Shown: positions 24,240-31,686 of the stretch, in pieces
How positions within the stretch are numbered: the first letter of the stretch is position 1
Layout of the letters: every line of letters starts with the position of its first letter
Assembly (NCBI RefSeq): GCF_003614435.1
Contig: NZ_CP025548.1
Span: 1 to 64,000, forward strand
Direction of reading: 5' to 3'
Origin: Mycobacterium paragordonae
GTDB lineage: Bacteria > Actinomycetota > Actinomycetes > Mycobacteriales > Mycobacteriaceae
DNA: 64,000 nt
Translations under genes and position numbers: made by a program
The notes under the pieces: generated by a model
The model's input: only the letters and a program-made list of their open reading frames with translations
What the model was told of the DNA's origin: nothing
The model's database searches: none

Positions 24240-25814
24240 TTACCACCTGATGCTGATAGGACCGACTCCGATGGAGTCACTGCCGGTCAGGAATAAGCCG
24301 ATCGCTCGGTCACCGGTGTTTCCGATGCCGAGGTCGAAGTTGCCGGTGTTGTTGACACCCAGGTTGTAGCTGCCGATGTTGCTGAACCCGACGTTGAAAG
24401 CACCGATGTTGGATCCGCCGAAGCTGAAGCTGCCGAGGTTGTCGAAGCCAAAGTTGAAATAGCCGCTGTTCCCGGTACCGAAATTGAGTGACCCGATGTT
24501 ATTGGAACCGAAGTTCGCGATGCCGCTGTTGCCGTTACCGAAGTTGAGGAATCCGGTGTTGCCGGTTCCGGCGTTGAGCAGGCCGAGGTTGCCGGCTCCC
24601 GGGTTGAGGAAGCCCAGGCCGAGGCTGTTGAGCACCGTGCCTTCGATGTCGACGAGAAACCCGTGCAGCAGGACGCCGGCTTGGCCGATGGCCCCGTCGA
24701 CGATGCCATCGACGGTGCCGATGATCTGATCAGCGAAGCCGGTGAACAGGATGTTGATGTTGGCCAAGCCGGTGCCCAGGACACCGTTGAGATTGGCTTG
24801 GATCGTCCCGACGAGGCTGGCTGTGCCCACGGGGCCGCCGATGCCAGCGGGCCCTGGATAGCCGAATAAGCTGCCGGGGCCGCCAAGGCCGCCCGCTCCT
24901 CCGCTTCCGGGTGCACCGTAGAGCACTCCGGCGGCGCCGCCGGGGCCGCCGTTGCCGCCTGCGCCGCCGTTGCCCAGCAGGAGTCCTGCGGCCCCGCCGT
25001 TGCCGCCGGCGCCCCCATTGGCTCCGTTGCCGTAGATCGTGGTTGCGGCTCCGCCCACTCCGCCGTTGCCTGCAGTACCACCATTGCCCCACAGCAGGCC
25101 GCCGTTTCCGCCGTTTCCGCCGGTGCCGCCGCTGAAGCCGAGTCCGGCTGCGGCGCCGCCGTTTCCGCCGTTGCCGCCGGTCCCCCACAGCAGGCCGCCT
25201 GCGCCGCCGTTTCCGCCCGTTCCGCTGGGTGCGCCGGTGCCACCGTGTCCGCCGTTGCCGATCAGTCCGGCTGCCCCGCCCGCGCCGCCTGCCCCGTTGT
25301 AGCCGTTGCCGCCGCTGCCAAATAGCAGTCCTCCAGGCTGGCCGTTCGGCGCGGCCACGGTTCCCGCCGCGCCGTCACCGATCAGTGGCCGGCCCAGCAG
25401 CAGGTTGGTGGGGGTGTTAATCAGGCTTTCCAGTGGCGCAAGGGTGGGGGTGCTCAGGAGATCGTTGAGTGCCTGGTACGGCCCTGCCGGCAGCGCGGCC
25501 ACCGCGTTGCCCAGGCTCTGCAGGGGATTAGCGGATGCAGCCTCGGCTATAGCGTATTGAGCGCCACTGGTATGGATGGCAGTGACGATCTGAGCGTGGT
25601 AGGCGGCGGCCTGCGCGCAGGCGACGCGGTAGTCCTGGCCGAACGAGTTGAACAAATCGGTGATGGCGAGGGAAACTTCGTCGGCGCCGGCGCCTAGCGC
25701 GGTCGTTGTCGGCAGAGCTGCAACACCGTTAGCGGTGTCGAGTGCAGCCCCGATCCGAGCGAGTTCAGAAGCAGCGGACATCAGTTCCTGCGGTGCGACG
25801 ACCACCCACGACAT
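24240..25814 (-). CDS. PE_PGRS protein with an MPTR-like C-terminal tail
   Basis: 524 aa. The PE domain (about residues 1-95, 'SWVVVAPQELMSAASELARI') contains a YxxxE secretion motif ('QYAIAEAA'). The linker 'TNLLLGRPLIGDGA' is typical of PE_PGRS. Residues about 150-310 are Gly-Gly-Asn/Ala repeats. The last about 130 residues are N-x-G-x-x-N-x-G pentapeptide-like repeats ('LNFGTGNSGYFNFGFDNLGS') of the kind normally seen in PPE-MPTR proteins. It would be exported by a type VII system to the cell surface. The mixture of PGRS and MPTR repeats in one PE protein is unusual. Confidence 0.9.
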   Translation of the reverse strand: MSWVVVAPQELMSAASELARIGAALDTANGVAALPTTTALGAGADEVSLAITDLFNSFGQDYRVACAQAAAYHAQIVTAIHTSGAQYAIAEAASANPLQSLGNAVAALPAGPYQALNDLLSTPTLAPLESLINTPTNLLLGRPLIGDGAAGTVAAPNGQPGGLLFGSGGNGYNGAGGAGGAAGLIGNGGHGGTGAPSGTGGNGGAGGLLWGTGGNGGNGGAAAGLGFSGGTGGNGGNGGLLWGNGGTAGNGGVGGAATTIYGNGANGGAGGNGGAAGLLLGNGGAGGNGGPGGAAGVLYGAPGSGGAGGLGGPGSLFGYPGPAGIGGPVGTASLVGTIQANLNGVLGTGLANINILFTGFADQIIGTVDGIVDGAIGQAGVLLHGFLVDIEGTVLNSLGLGFLNPGAGNLGLLNAGTGNTGFLNFGNGNSGIANFGSNNIGSLNFGTGNSGYFNFGFDNLGSFSFGGSNIGAFNVGFSNIGSYNLGVNNTGNFDLGIGNTGDRAIGLFLTGSDSIGVGPISIRW

Positions 25815-25904
25815 AGACGCTCCCAGATGATTTCGGTTCCGGTATGAAGCGGCAGCGGACCTGGTGCGATGCCGGTAGGTGCCGCTTGCTGTTTGACTAG
25901 GTTA

Positions 25905-25914
25905 CGTTATAACG
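25905..25914. promoter_or_regulatory. Palindrome CGTTATAACG between divergent genes
   Basis: A perfect 10-bp palindrome in an AT-rich spot (ttgactaggttacgttataacg) between the PE_PGRS start (25,814) and the HTH gene start (25,992). It is a plausible operator for the double-HTH protein encoded next to it. Confidence 0.4.
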
Positions 25915-25991
25915 GCGCTTTATCGCGTTCGGATTAAACGGTCAGGGGTGAGGTCCGCTTGGATCGGTGTCCTAATGACCGCAAACCAGCC

Positions 25992-26438
25992 ATGAGCCGC
26001 CGCGTGCTGCGAGGGTTCAGTCCTGACGCATTTCTCCACGCACGGCAGCGGCGCGGCCTGAGCCAATCTGACCTGGCCCGACTTGCCGACCTCGGCCTCT
26101 CTACCGTCAAGGCGTGGGAATCTGGTCGGCGCAGCCCCCAGGTGGACCTGCTCAAACGGGCCATGGATTTTCTCCAAGCGCCGGTCGACGAGGTCGTAAC
26201 CATCGCTGCTGATGATCGCTATCCCGGCGATTGGCGTGTGATTCGCGGTCTGACGCAACCGCAGCTCGCGGCGGCGGCCAAGATCGCCACCAGCACACTG
26301 CGCGCAATCGAATCCGCCGAACTCACACTCACCGACGCGAACGCCTCGACCCTGGCACGGCTTCTTGGCATCACGAAGGACACGTACCGCGCCTCGTACC
26401 AGCGCGCACGAACACGACCAGCTGGAACGTCGGCGTAG
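25992..26438 (+). CDS. Double-HTH XRE-type regulator
   Basis: 148 aa from the ATG at 25,992 (MSRRVLRGFSPDAFLHARQR). Two XRE-like HTH domains in tandem: 'LSQSDLARLADLGLSTVKAW' and 'LTQPQLAAAAKIATSTLRAI'. The stop codon lies 1-2 nt before an IS605 right-end remnant, so the natural C-terminus may have been replaced. It diverges from the PE_PGRS gene and may regulate it. Confidence 0.75.
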   Translation: MSRRVLRGFSPDAFLHARQRRGLSQSDLARLADLGLSTVKAWESGRRSPQVDLLKRAMDFLQAPVDEVVTIAADDRYPGDWRVIRGLTQPQLAAAAKIATSTLRAIESAELTLTDANASTLARLLGITKDTYRASYQRARTRPAGTSA

Positions 26439-26439
26439 T

Positions 26440-26693
26440 TTGACGTGCTCCCCGCCATGAATGGCGGGGATTCCCGTGCGACTACGCCGCTGTTGGGGTG
26501 CTTCCTGCTTCGTCGCCCCGCGCCTCCCGAGTGGTGGGAGGACTTACCGAGGCTCCACCGGCGTTTCGTCTCTCTGCCCGCCCGGCAGCGAGAATGGTCT
26601 TGGCGGCGTTGTGGTCGCGGTCGTGGACCACTCGGCACTTCGGGCACGTCCACGACCGAATCTGCAGTGGCAGTTCGTCGAGTCGGTGCCCAC
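26440..26693 (-). mobile_element. IS605 right-end remnant 2
   Basis: 254 bp matching the tnpB 3' end (from the zinc-finger region onward) plus the right end of the intact IS at 10,068-11,830, in the opposite orientation. One base difference was noticed in the end hairpin area (gtgcgactac for gtgcggctac). It begins with TTGA, the complement of the TCAA tip. The left end and the rest of tnpB are absent. Confidence 0.85.
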
Positions 26694-26728
26694 TGGTCGC
26701 GAAATACTGTGTTGTCGTTGTGATTTTC

Positions 26729-26950
26729 CTATTTCGAGAGATCAGCGCTCGAAGTCGGCAGCGCCACCACGGTGCCACCTGTTTCGTTGGCGTAGCTGGC
26801 CGCGTCACCGCGTCGAACCTCATCGGCGGTGAAAGCCCGAACTGCTGATGGGTGCGCTGGCACGCTGACCAGTGCGGTGATCTGCCTCAACGACGCGGGT
26901 GGCCGGTTCGGCGGTATTCGCATTGCTCGGGGCGCTGGGGTCGATGCCAT
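26729..26950 (-). CDS. Small hypothetical protein after the transfer ATPase
   Basis: 73 aa, unknown. Reads 'SLRQITALVSVPAHPSAVRA' and 'YANETGGTVVALPTSSADLS'. It lies 31 nt after the TcpA-like gene on the same strand and ends just before the IS605 remnant, so it may be the last gene of the transfer operon or a truncated one. Confidence is low because no family is recognised. Confidence 0.4.
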   Translation of the reverse strand: MASTPAPRAMRIPPNRPPASLRQITALVSVPAHPSAVRAFTADEVRRGDAASYANETGGTVVALPTSSADLSK

Positions 26951-26981
26951 TCAGTCCCACCTGTTTGGCGGCTGTGAGGGT

Positions 26982-28907
26982 CTAGTCATCCAGGTCGGCG
27001 ATCAGGGTAAGACGCGGGTCCGCGACCTGCGCGTGGTGGGTGTCGGGGTTGTTGTCGACGTCGAGGGTGGCGGGGTTAAGTTCACCGAATGTGTTGTATT
27101 TCAGGAATGCTGGCGGGTTGTAGTGCGGGGACAGCGGGTCCAGATCGGGTCGGTCTTCAGCGAAGTGCCATCGTGAGGTGACGACGTCTTCCCAGGATGC
27201 GGTTTCGGGATCGGGGATCTCGAACACGATGCGGCGGTGCAGGTTGGTGGGTGGGATGAGTTTCGCAAGGATTTCGAGCTGCTCGCGGGTGGTTGCCTTG
27301 GCTGGGTCTGGGACGTAGTAGCCCTGTATCGCTTCGGGTTTACCGTCGATGGTTTTGATGATTCCGCGCCCGGCTATCGGCGGCGCCGAAGGTCCTGTGT
27401 TGTAGTCACCCCAGTAGGCCTGTGACTGGGCGCCGCTCATGTCGCCCCACTGCGACTTCTTGTCGGAGTTGAAGACGATGTTCTGCGAGATGCGTTTGCT
27501 GTCGGGCTTCTGTGTTCCGGTTTCCATGTGGATTCTGAACTGCCGGATCATCTGCGGAAGCCGCTCCAAGATGGTGATGGCGGGGCATGTGTTCGGCAGG
27601 TCTTTGTCTTTGCCTTTGTAGATGTCCCACACTTCTGTTTGCATACGGGTGACCAGGTCGGCGTATTCGTCGACGATGAACAACACCGGCGTGTTGTTGT
27701 CGACGGGGAATTCACCGGATCGGCCGCCGTCTTGTCGCCGTGACAGCATCTCGGCGACGTAGAAAATGGTACGCACCGCGGTGTACATGTCGTTGGCGAC
27801 GATCTGCACACCGGGCCAGTCGCGGAAGCCGACGTAGGAGTCGGAGAACTTGCCGTCGACGATGATGATGATGAATCCGCAGGCGGCGGCGTCGATGATT
27901 TCGTTGTGCAGGTAGGTCGTTTTTCCTTTGCCGGTGGACCCAGTGGTTAACGCGTTGGGTTCTTTGATGGGTGCACGGGTGCAGATTCGTCCGTCGGGGT
28001 GCACGCCGAGTTCGAAGACGGCGTTGGGGTATTGGGCCGCGGCTGCTTCCCGGCTGTCGATGAAGCGTTTCGGGGGTGGTTTGTGGATGATGGCCCGGAA
28101 TGCGGAGCGGCGCACGGTCATTGTTGGGAGGCCGGCAACGTCCCATGTGACCACCCACGATCCGTCGGCGATGGGGATGCGGGTGCGGACCTGCCGTTCG
28201 ATACTCATCTGACGCCCGGGGGTGGCGACGTCGTAGGCACGTGCTTTGGAGCTGCGCGCGGTGAAGGCGACGATCTGGCCGGCGTCGTCCCATTCGTCGA
28301 TCTGGATTTTCGCGTCCGGCCCGAGTGCGCGCTGTTCTTGCAGCACCGATTTCAGGTACTTCAGCGCGGGTGGATCCTGGGACTGCTGCTTGGGCCGGAA
28401 GGTGATCGTGGTCTCCCCGAGTGTGGTCTTCCATTTCTTCTTTGCTGGCCCGGTGAGGGTTTCGGCGACGATTTCTTTGCATCGTTCGGCGATCTTGGTG
28501 GGTAACACTGATCGCGGGACAGCGATTTCGACCTTGATGATTTCCGAGGGTTTGGCACTGTCGGGGTGGTCGTAGTCGAGGCGCATGGCCCGCCCGCTCC
28601 AGGGGTCGCCGAGTACCGGTCGCAGCCGGTTCTCCAACAGTTGGGCAGTCTTTCGCCGCGGGTAAATGACGAGGGCGTAGCGGCGGGCTCGCCGGTAGGA
28701 CAGGTAGCCGGGGATGCATGCTGCCCCGGCGCCCAGCAGAGGGAGTTCTTTGAGAAGCACTGGGGTGAGCAGCAGAGTCGCCAGGGCGGCGGGCAGCACG
28801 TATTTGAGGGTGGGCCGCGGCGGTGCGTGGTGTTTGATGACGGTGCCCAGGGAGGTGGCCAGTGTTGCCGCGCATCCGATAGTGGCGAGCACGGCTACCG
28901 CGCTCAC
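26982..28907 (-). CDS. TcpA/FtsK-like transfer ATPase (coupling protein)
   Basis: 641 aa from the GTG at 28,907 (MSAVAVLATIGCAATLATSL), which overlaps the preceding stop as GTGA. Two N-terminal membrane segments (residues about 1-20 and 35-62) precede a soluble region. Walker A 'TTGSTGKGKTTYLHNE' (about residue 327) and Walker B 'PVLFIVDEYADLVTRM' (about 412) follow. This is the layout of FtsK/TcpA-type DNA translocases that act as coupling proteins in Gram-positive conjugation. It closes a run of transfer genes. Confidence 0.85.
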   Translation of the reverse strand: MSAVAVLATIGCAATLATSLGTVIKHHAPPRPTLKYVLPAALATLLLTPVLLKELPLLGAGAACIPGYLSYRRARRYALVIYPRRKTAQLLENRLRPVLGDPWSGRAMRLDYDHPDSAKPSEIIKVEIAVPRSVLPTKIAERCKEIVAETLTGPAKKKWKTTLGETTITFRPKQQSQDPPALKYLKSVLQEQRALGPDAKIQIDEWDDAGQIVAFTARSSKARAYDVATPGRQMSIERQVRTRIPIADGSWVVTWDVAGLPTMTVRRSAFRAIIHKPPPKRFIDSREAAAAQYPNAVFELGVHPDGRICTRAPIKEPNALTTGSTGKGKTTYLHNEIIDAAACGFIIIIVDGKFSDSYVGFRDWPGVQIVANDMYTAVRTIFYVAEMLSRRQDGGRSGEFPVDNNTPVLFIVDEYADLVTRMQTEVWDIYKGKDKDLPNTCPAITILERLPQMIRQFRIHMETGTQKPDSKRISQNIVFNSDKKSQWGDMSGAQSQAYWGDYNTGPSAPPIAGRGIIKTIDGKPEAIQGYYVPDPAKATTREQLEILAKLIPPTNLHRRIVFEIPDPETASWEDVVTSRWHFAEDRPDLDPLSPHYNPPAFLKYNTFGELNPATLDVDNNPDTHHAQVADPRLTLIADLDD

Positions 28908-29755
28908 GGTGCGACCTCTGCGGGCTCGGGTCCAATGATGGTGCTGTTGGCGGGGATTGGGGCGGCGGCCAGGATGCCGTCGGCGGTCGTGGCGGCCATC
29001 AGAGGGGTGGGGGCTAAGGACAGTACGAGTGCGCAGCGAGCGGGCCCATTGACGGTGTAGTCGTAGCACGTGAGGTCACCGGGCCGCGGTGCGGCCTGGG
29101 GGGCGGTGCGGGTGAGTTGTTCGAAGAGAGTTCTCTTGGCGTCGAGGTGAGGGGTAGGAGAGGTCCACTGCCACAACACTTCCGGCGAGATGCGGGTGCC
29201 GAGTTGTTTGATCACCTCGGCGACGATGGGCGGCTGCTGGCTCGATGCCGTGTCGGGCGGGGTCGTGTGTGTGATCGGGGTCGCGGAGTGCGGCGGGTTG
29301 GCGACATGCACGTCGACGCGGTGTAGGACGGTTGCGCAGGCTGATTCGTACAGCGAGACCGACTGCGGGAACGCGGGTGCTGGGTCGTTGCTGCGGGGTA
29401 CGGGCCAGGGCGTGTCGATTTGGGCGCCCTCGGGCAGCGGGGTTGCCGCTGGGTTGGCGGCCCAGGCCGATACTTGGGCGGCGGGCAGGTCCCGCCAGTT
29501 GATGACAGTGTTCAGCGTTGCCACGAACTGGTAGGCGTCCTGACCGGTGAGCCCGGCGGGGGCTAGCGCTTGGGTCTGGGCGTCTTGCAGCGTCGCCACG
29601 GTTGCGGTGGCCTCGGGCGGCTGGCCCAACATGGCTGCACAGATGCGCTGCCCGGTGTGGGTCATGGTCGCGGTCGCAGGCGCGACCATGACGACAACGA
29701 TCAGCACGAGCGCGGCTAGGCTGGCCGCCACGCCAGCGCTGAGGAGTGCTTTCAT
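28904..29755 (-). CDS. Membrane-anchored or secreted transfer protein of unknown fold
   Basis: 283 aa. An N-terminal hydrophobic segment ('AASLAALVLIVVVMVAPATA') acts as a signal anchor. The rest is extracytoplasmic-looking, with Pro-rich stretches and a C-terminal 'PRPGDLTCYDYTVNGPARCA' that faintly recalls an NlpC/CHAP hydrolase core, though no catalytic triad is evident. Overlaps the VirB6-like gene by 4 nt upstream and the TcpA-like gene by 4 nt downstream. Its role in transfer is inferred from this position. Confidence 0.7.
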   Translation of the reverse strand: MKALLSAGVAASLAALVLIVVVMVAPATATMTHTGQRICAAMLGQPPEATATVATLQDAQTQALAPAGLTGQDAYQFVATLNTVINWRDLPAAQVSAWAANPAATPLPEGAQIDTPWPVPRSNDPAPAFPQSVSLYESACATVLHRVDVHVANPPHSATPITHTTPPDTASSQQPPIVAEVIKQLGTRISPEVLWQWTSPTPHLDAKRTLFEQLTRTAPQAAPRPGDLTCYDYTVNGPARCALVLSLAPTPLMAATTADGILAAAPIPANSTIIGPEPAEVAP

Positions 29756-31686
29756 TTCTTGCCCTGGCCGCGGAAGTAGCCGCGCGCCACCTGGCGGGCG
29801 CTCTCTGCGTCACCCCCAGTGCGCCGTGCCGCAGCACCGCTGTGATGGTCTGCAGGTCGTGACGGTCTGACTGTTCGTGGTGTTGCCGACGCCGCGGTGC
29901 TAGGGCGCCGGATTGCGCTACCGGCCGGTTGCGGGTTGCCTGAGTCGCCGGAGCTGGCCGCGGCCATTGCTGCGCTGGGCGGGTTCGCGGCGCCGGCCGG
30001 CACCCCCGGTTGTCCTGCGCGGCGTGCGGCAGCAGCCGGAGGAGGCCCGTATCGTGCGCCACGCTGGGCGCGGTAGTGGCTGGCTGCCGCCCGTGCGTAA
30101 TGCGCGGTCGTGACGTTCTGTGTGATCACATTGGGCGGCGCGGCCACCGCCGGTGCGGCGGCGGACGACGCGGCGGCAGGGGACGGTGGGCCGGCGGTCT
30201 GCTTAGCGACCGCCGGTGCGGTGTTGGCGCCGTTCAGCGAGCCGAGGCTGGCTGCCTGGGTGGCCACGCCCGGGCCCGTGCCGCGCGCACGCTGCGCGGC
30301 CGCACGCACCTTGGAGGCCACGGCCGTGGGCGCGGCGAGCTCGGGCACCGCCGCGGCGGCGGCAGCCTTTCGGCCTTGACGCAGGGTATAGCGTGCGGCC
30401 GTGGCCAGCGCCAATGTGCGGCCGCCGGAGATCTGGTTGCGGATCAAGGGGCTGCCGCCGCCGGCAGCGGTGCCGGTGACGGCGGCGGTCGCACTGTCGC
30501 GTAGTCGACGGTTCCACGACTGCGATGCGCGTTTGACGCCGATGAGGGCGCCGACGATCATGATGATCATCAGCAGCATGCCTTGCCGCGAGGATGGCAC
30601 GACTTGCGCCAGGATTTTCGCGATGTCAGCACCCACATAGATCGCGAGCAGGCCGGCGAAGAAGGTGAGGGCAGCCACGGGGGCGTCGACTGCGTTGCGC
30701 ACCAGGAACCGTTGTCCCGTCTCGGTTCCGACGCCGATGAGCCCGATCTTGATCATTCCGGCGTGGATAAGAGCGGCGACCGAAACGCCGATGAGTTTGA
30801 GCACGATGCGTACCAGCACCCATCCCAGCAGAACCCCGAATACGGTAGTCAGTCCCGAGTCGACCAGGCTGTCCTGCGGGTGCATCGCGGCGTCGTGCAT
30901 GGCTTGACCCGTGCTGCCACCCGGGCAGCTCAGCGGGGCGTCTTTGATTTCGTCGGGTTTGTGCGCGCGGATGGCTGCTGTCCATGCCGCACCACAGTTC
31001 AGCGAGTCCATGTCTTGACCGCCGAAGGTCCACCGCTGCACCGGTTTTCGCACCCACTCATCGATCAGAACCCCGGTCGGGTTCTGTTGGGCGGTTTGGG
31101 CATTGGCGCCGGCGACGGCTTGGCCGGTCGCGGTGGCGGCCTGGGCGCCGATCCCGAGCATTTTCGCGGCTTCGGCGACTGGGAAGGTGATCGAGGCGCC
31201 CACGATCACGCACACCAGGGTCATCGCGATGTGGTGCCAGGCTCGGTTGCCCTTGTTGCGCAGCACATATACCGCGGTGGTGAGCATCAGCAGTCCGCTG
31301 ATCATCATGGTGATGAACGGGACGCCCAGTTGTGTGTAGAGCCGGTTGGATATCGCGTCGATGGTGTGCACGAGCGGCGAGAGCCAGTCGGTTCGGGGCA
31401 GCAAGTTCAGCGTGGTGAACCCGATCCACACTGCCACCATGAACACACAGAACATCACGTAGGACAATGCCGCGGGAATGCTGACGTCAGGCGTGAGCAC
31501 CGACCCGAGGAAGCCAGCGCCGTTGTTGAAGGACAAGCGGTACTCGGTGATGGGCACACCGGAGGTGTCGCGCGGATCCAGGTCGTCGAGTACCCCCGCC
31601 GCGGACACCGGTGCCGCGCACACCGCGGTGGCAGTCAGCGCCGCGATCATTGCGGTAATCCGGGCGATCCGGCCGCGGGTGCTCAT
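29752..31686 (-). CDS. VirB6/TrbL-like polytopic membrane protein
   Basis: 644 aa. A signal-like N-terminus ('MIAALTATAVCAAPVSAAG') is followed by about six hydrophobic segments, including 'YVMFCVFMVAVWIGFTTLNL' and 'GMLLMIIMIVGALIGVKRAS'. The last 200 residues are Ala/Pro/Arg-rich and disordered. Size and neighbours (VirB4 directly upstream, overlapping by 4 nt) fit the channel protein of a type IV secretion system. Sequence identity among such proteins is low, so the call rests on topology and synteny. Confidence 0.75.
   Translation of the reverse strand: MSTRGRIARITAMIAALTATAVCAAPVSAAGVLDDLDPRDTSGVPITEYRLSFNNGAGFLGSVLTPDVSIPAALSYVMFCVFMVAVWIGFTTLNLLPRTDWLSPLVHTIDAISNRLYTQLGVPFITMMISGLLMLTTAVYVLRNKGNRAWHHIAMTLVCVIVGASITFPVAEAAKMLGIGAQAATATGQAVAGANAQTAQQNPTGVLIDEWVRKPVQRWTFGGQDMDSLNCGAAWTAAIRAHKPDEIKDAPLSCPGGSTGQAMHDAAMHPQDSLVDSGLTTVFGVLLGWVLVRIVLKLIGVSVAALIHAGMIKIGLIGVGTETGQRFLVRNAVDAPVAALTFFAGLLAIYVGADIAKILAQVVPSSRQGMLLMIIMIVGALIGVKRASQSWNRRLRDSATAAVTGTAAGGGSPLIRNQISGGRTLALATAARYTLRQGRKAAAAAAVPELAAPTAVASKVRAAAQRARGTGPGVATQAASLGSLNGANTAPAVAKQTAGPPSPAAASSAAAPAVAAPPNVITQNVTTAHYARAAASHYRAQRGARYGPPPAAAARRAGQPGVPAGAANPPSAAMAAASSGDSGNPQPAGSAIRRPSTAASATPRTVRPSRPADHHSGAAARRTGGDAESARQVARGYFRGQGKK

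Noticed and set aside
24600..25400. Regular repeats that could be taken for a CRISPR array
   Set aside because: They are the short GGN/GGA codon repeats of a PE_PGRS gene, without uniform repeat-spacer lengths and in an intact reading frame.
22175..26693. The two IS605 remnants as palindrome-associated (PATE-like) miniature elements
   Set aside because: Only right ends are present; no copy of the left-end hairpin was found near either remnant.
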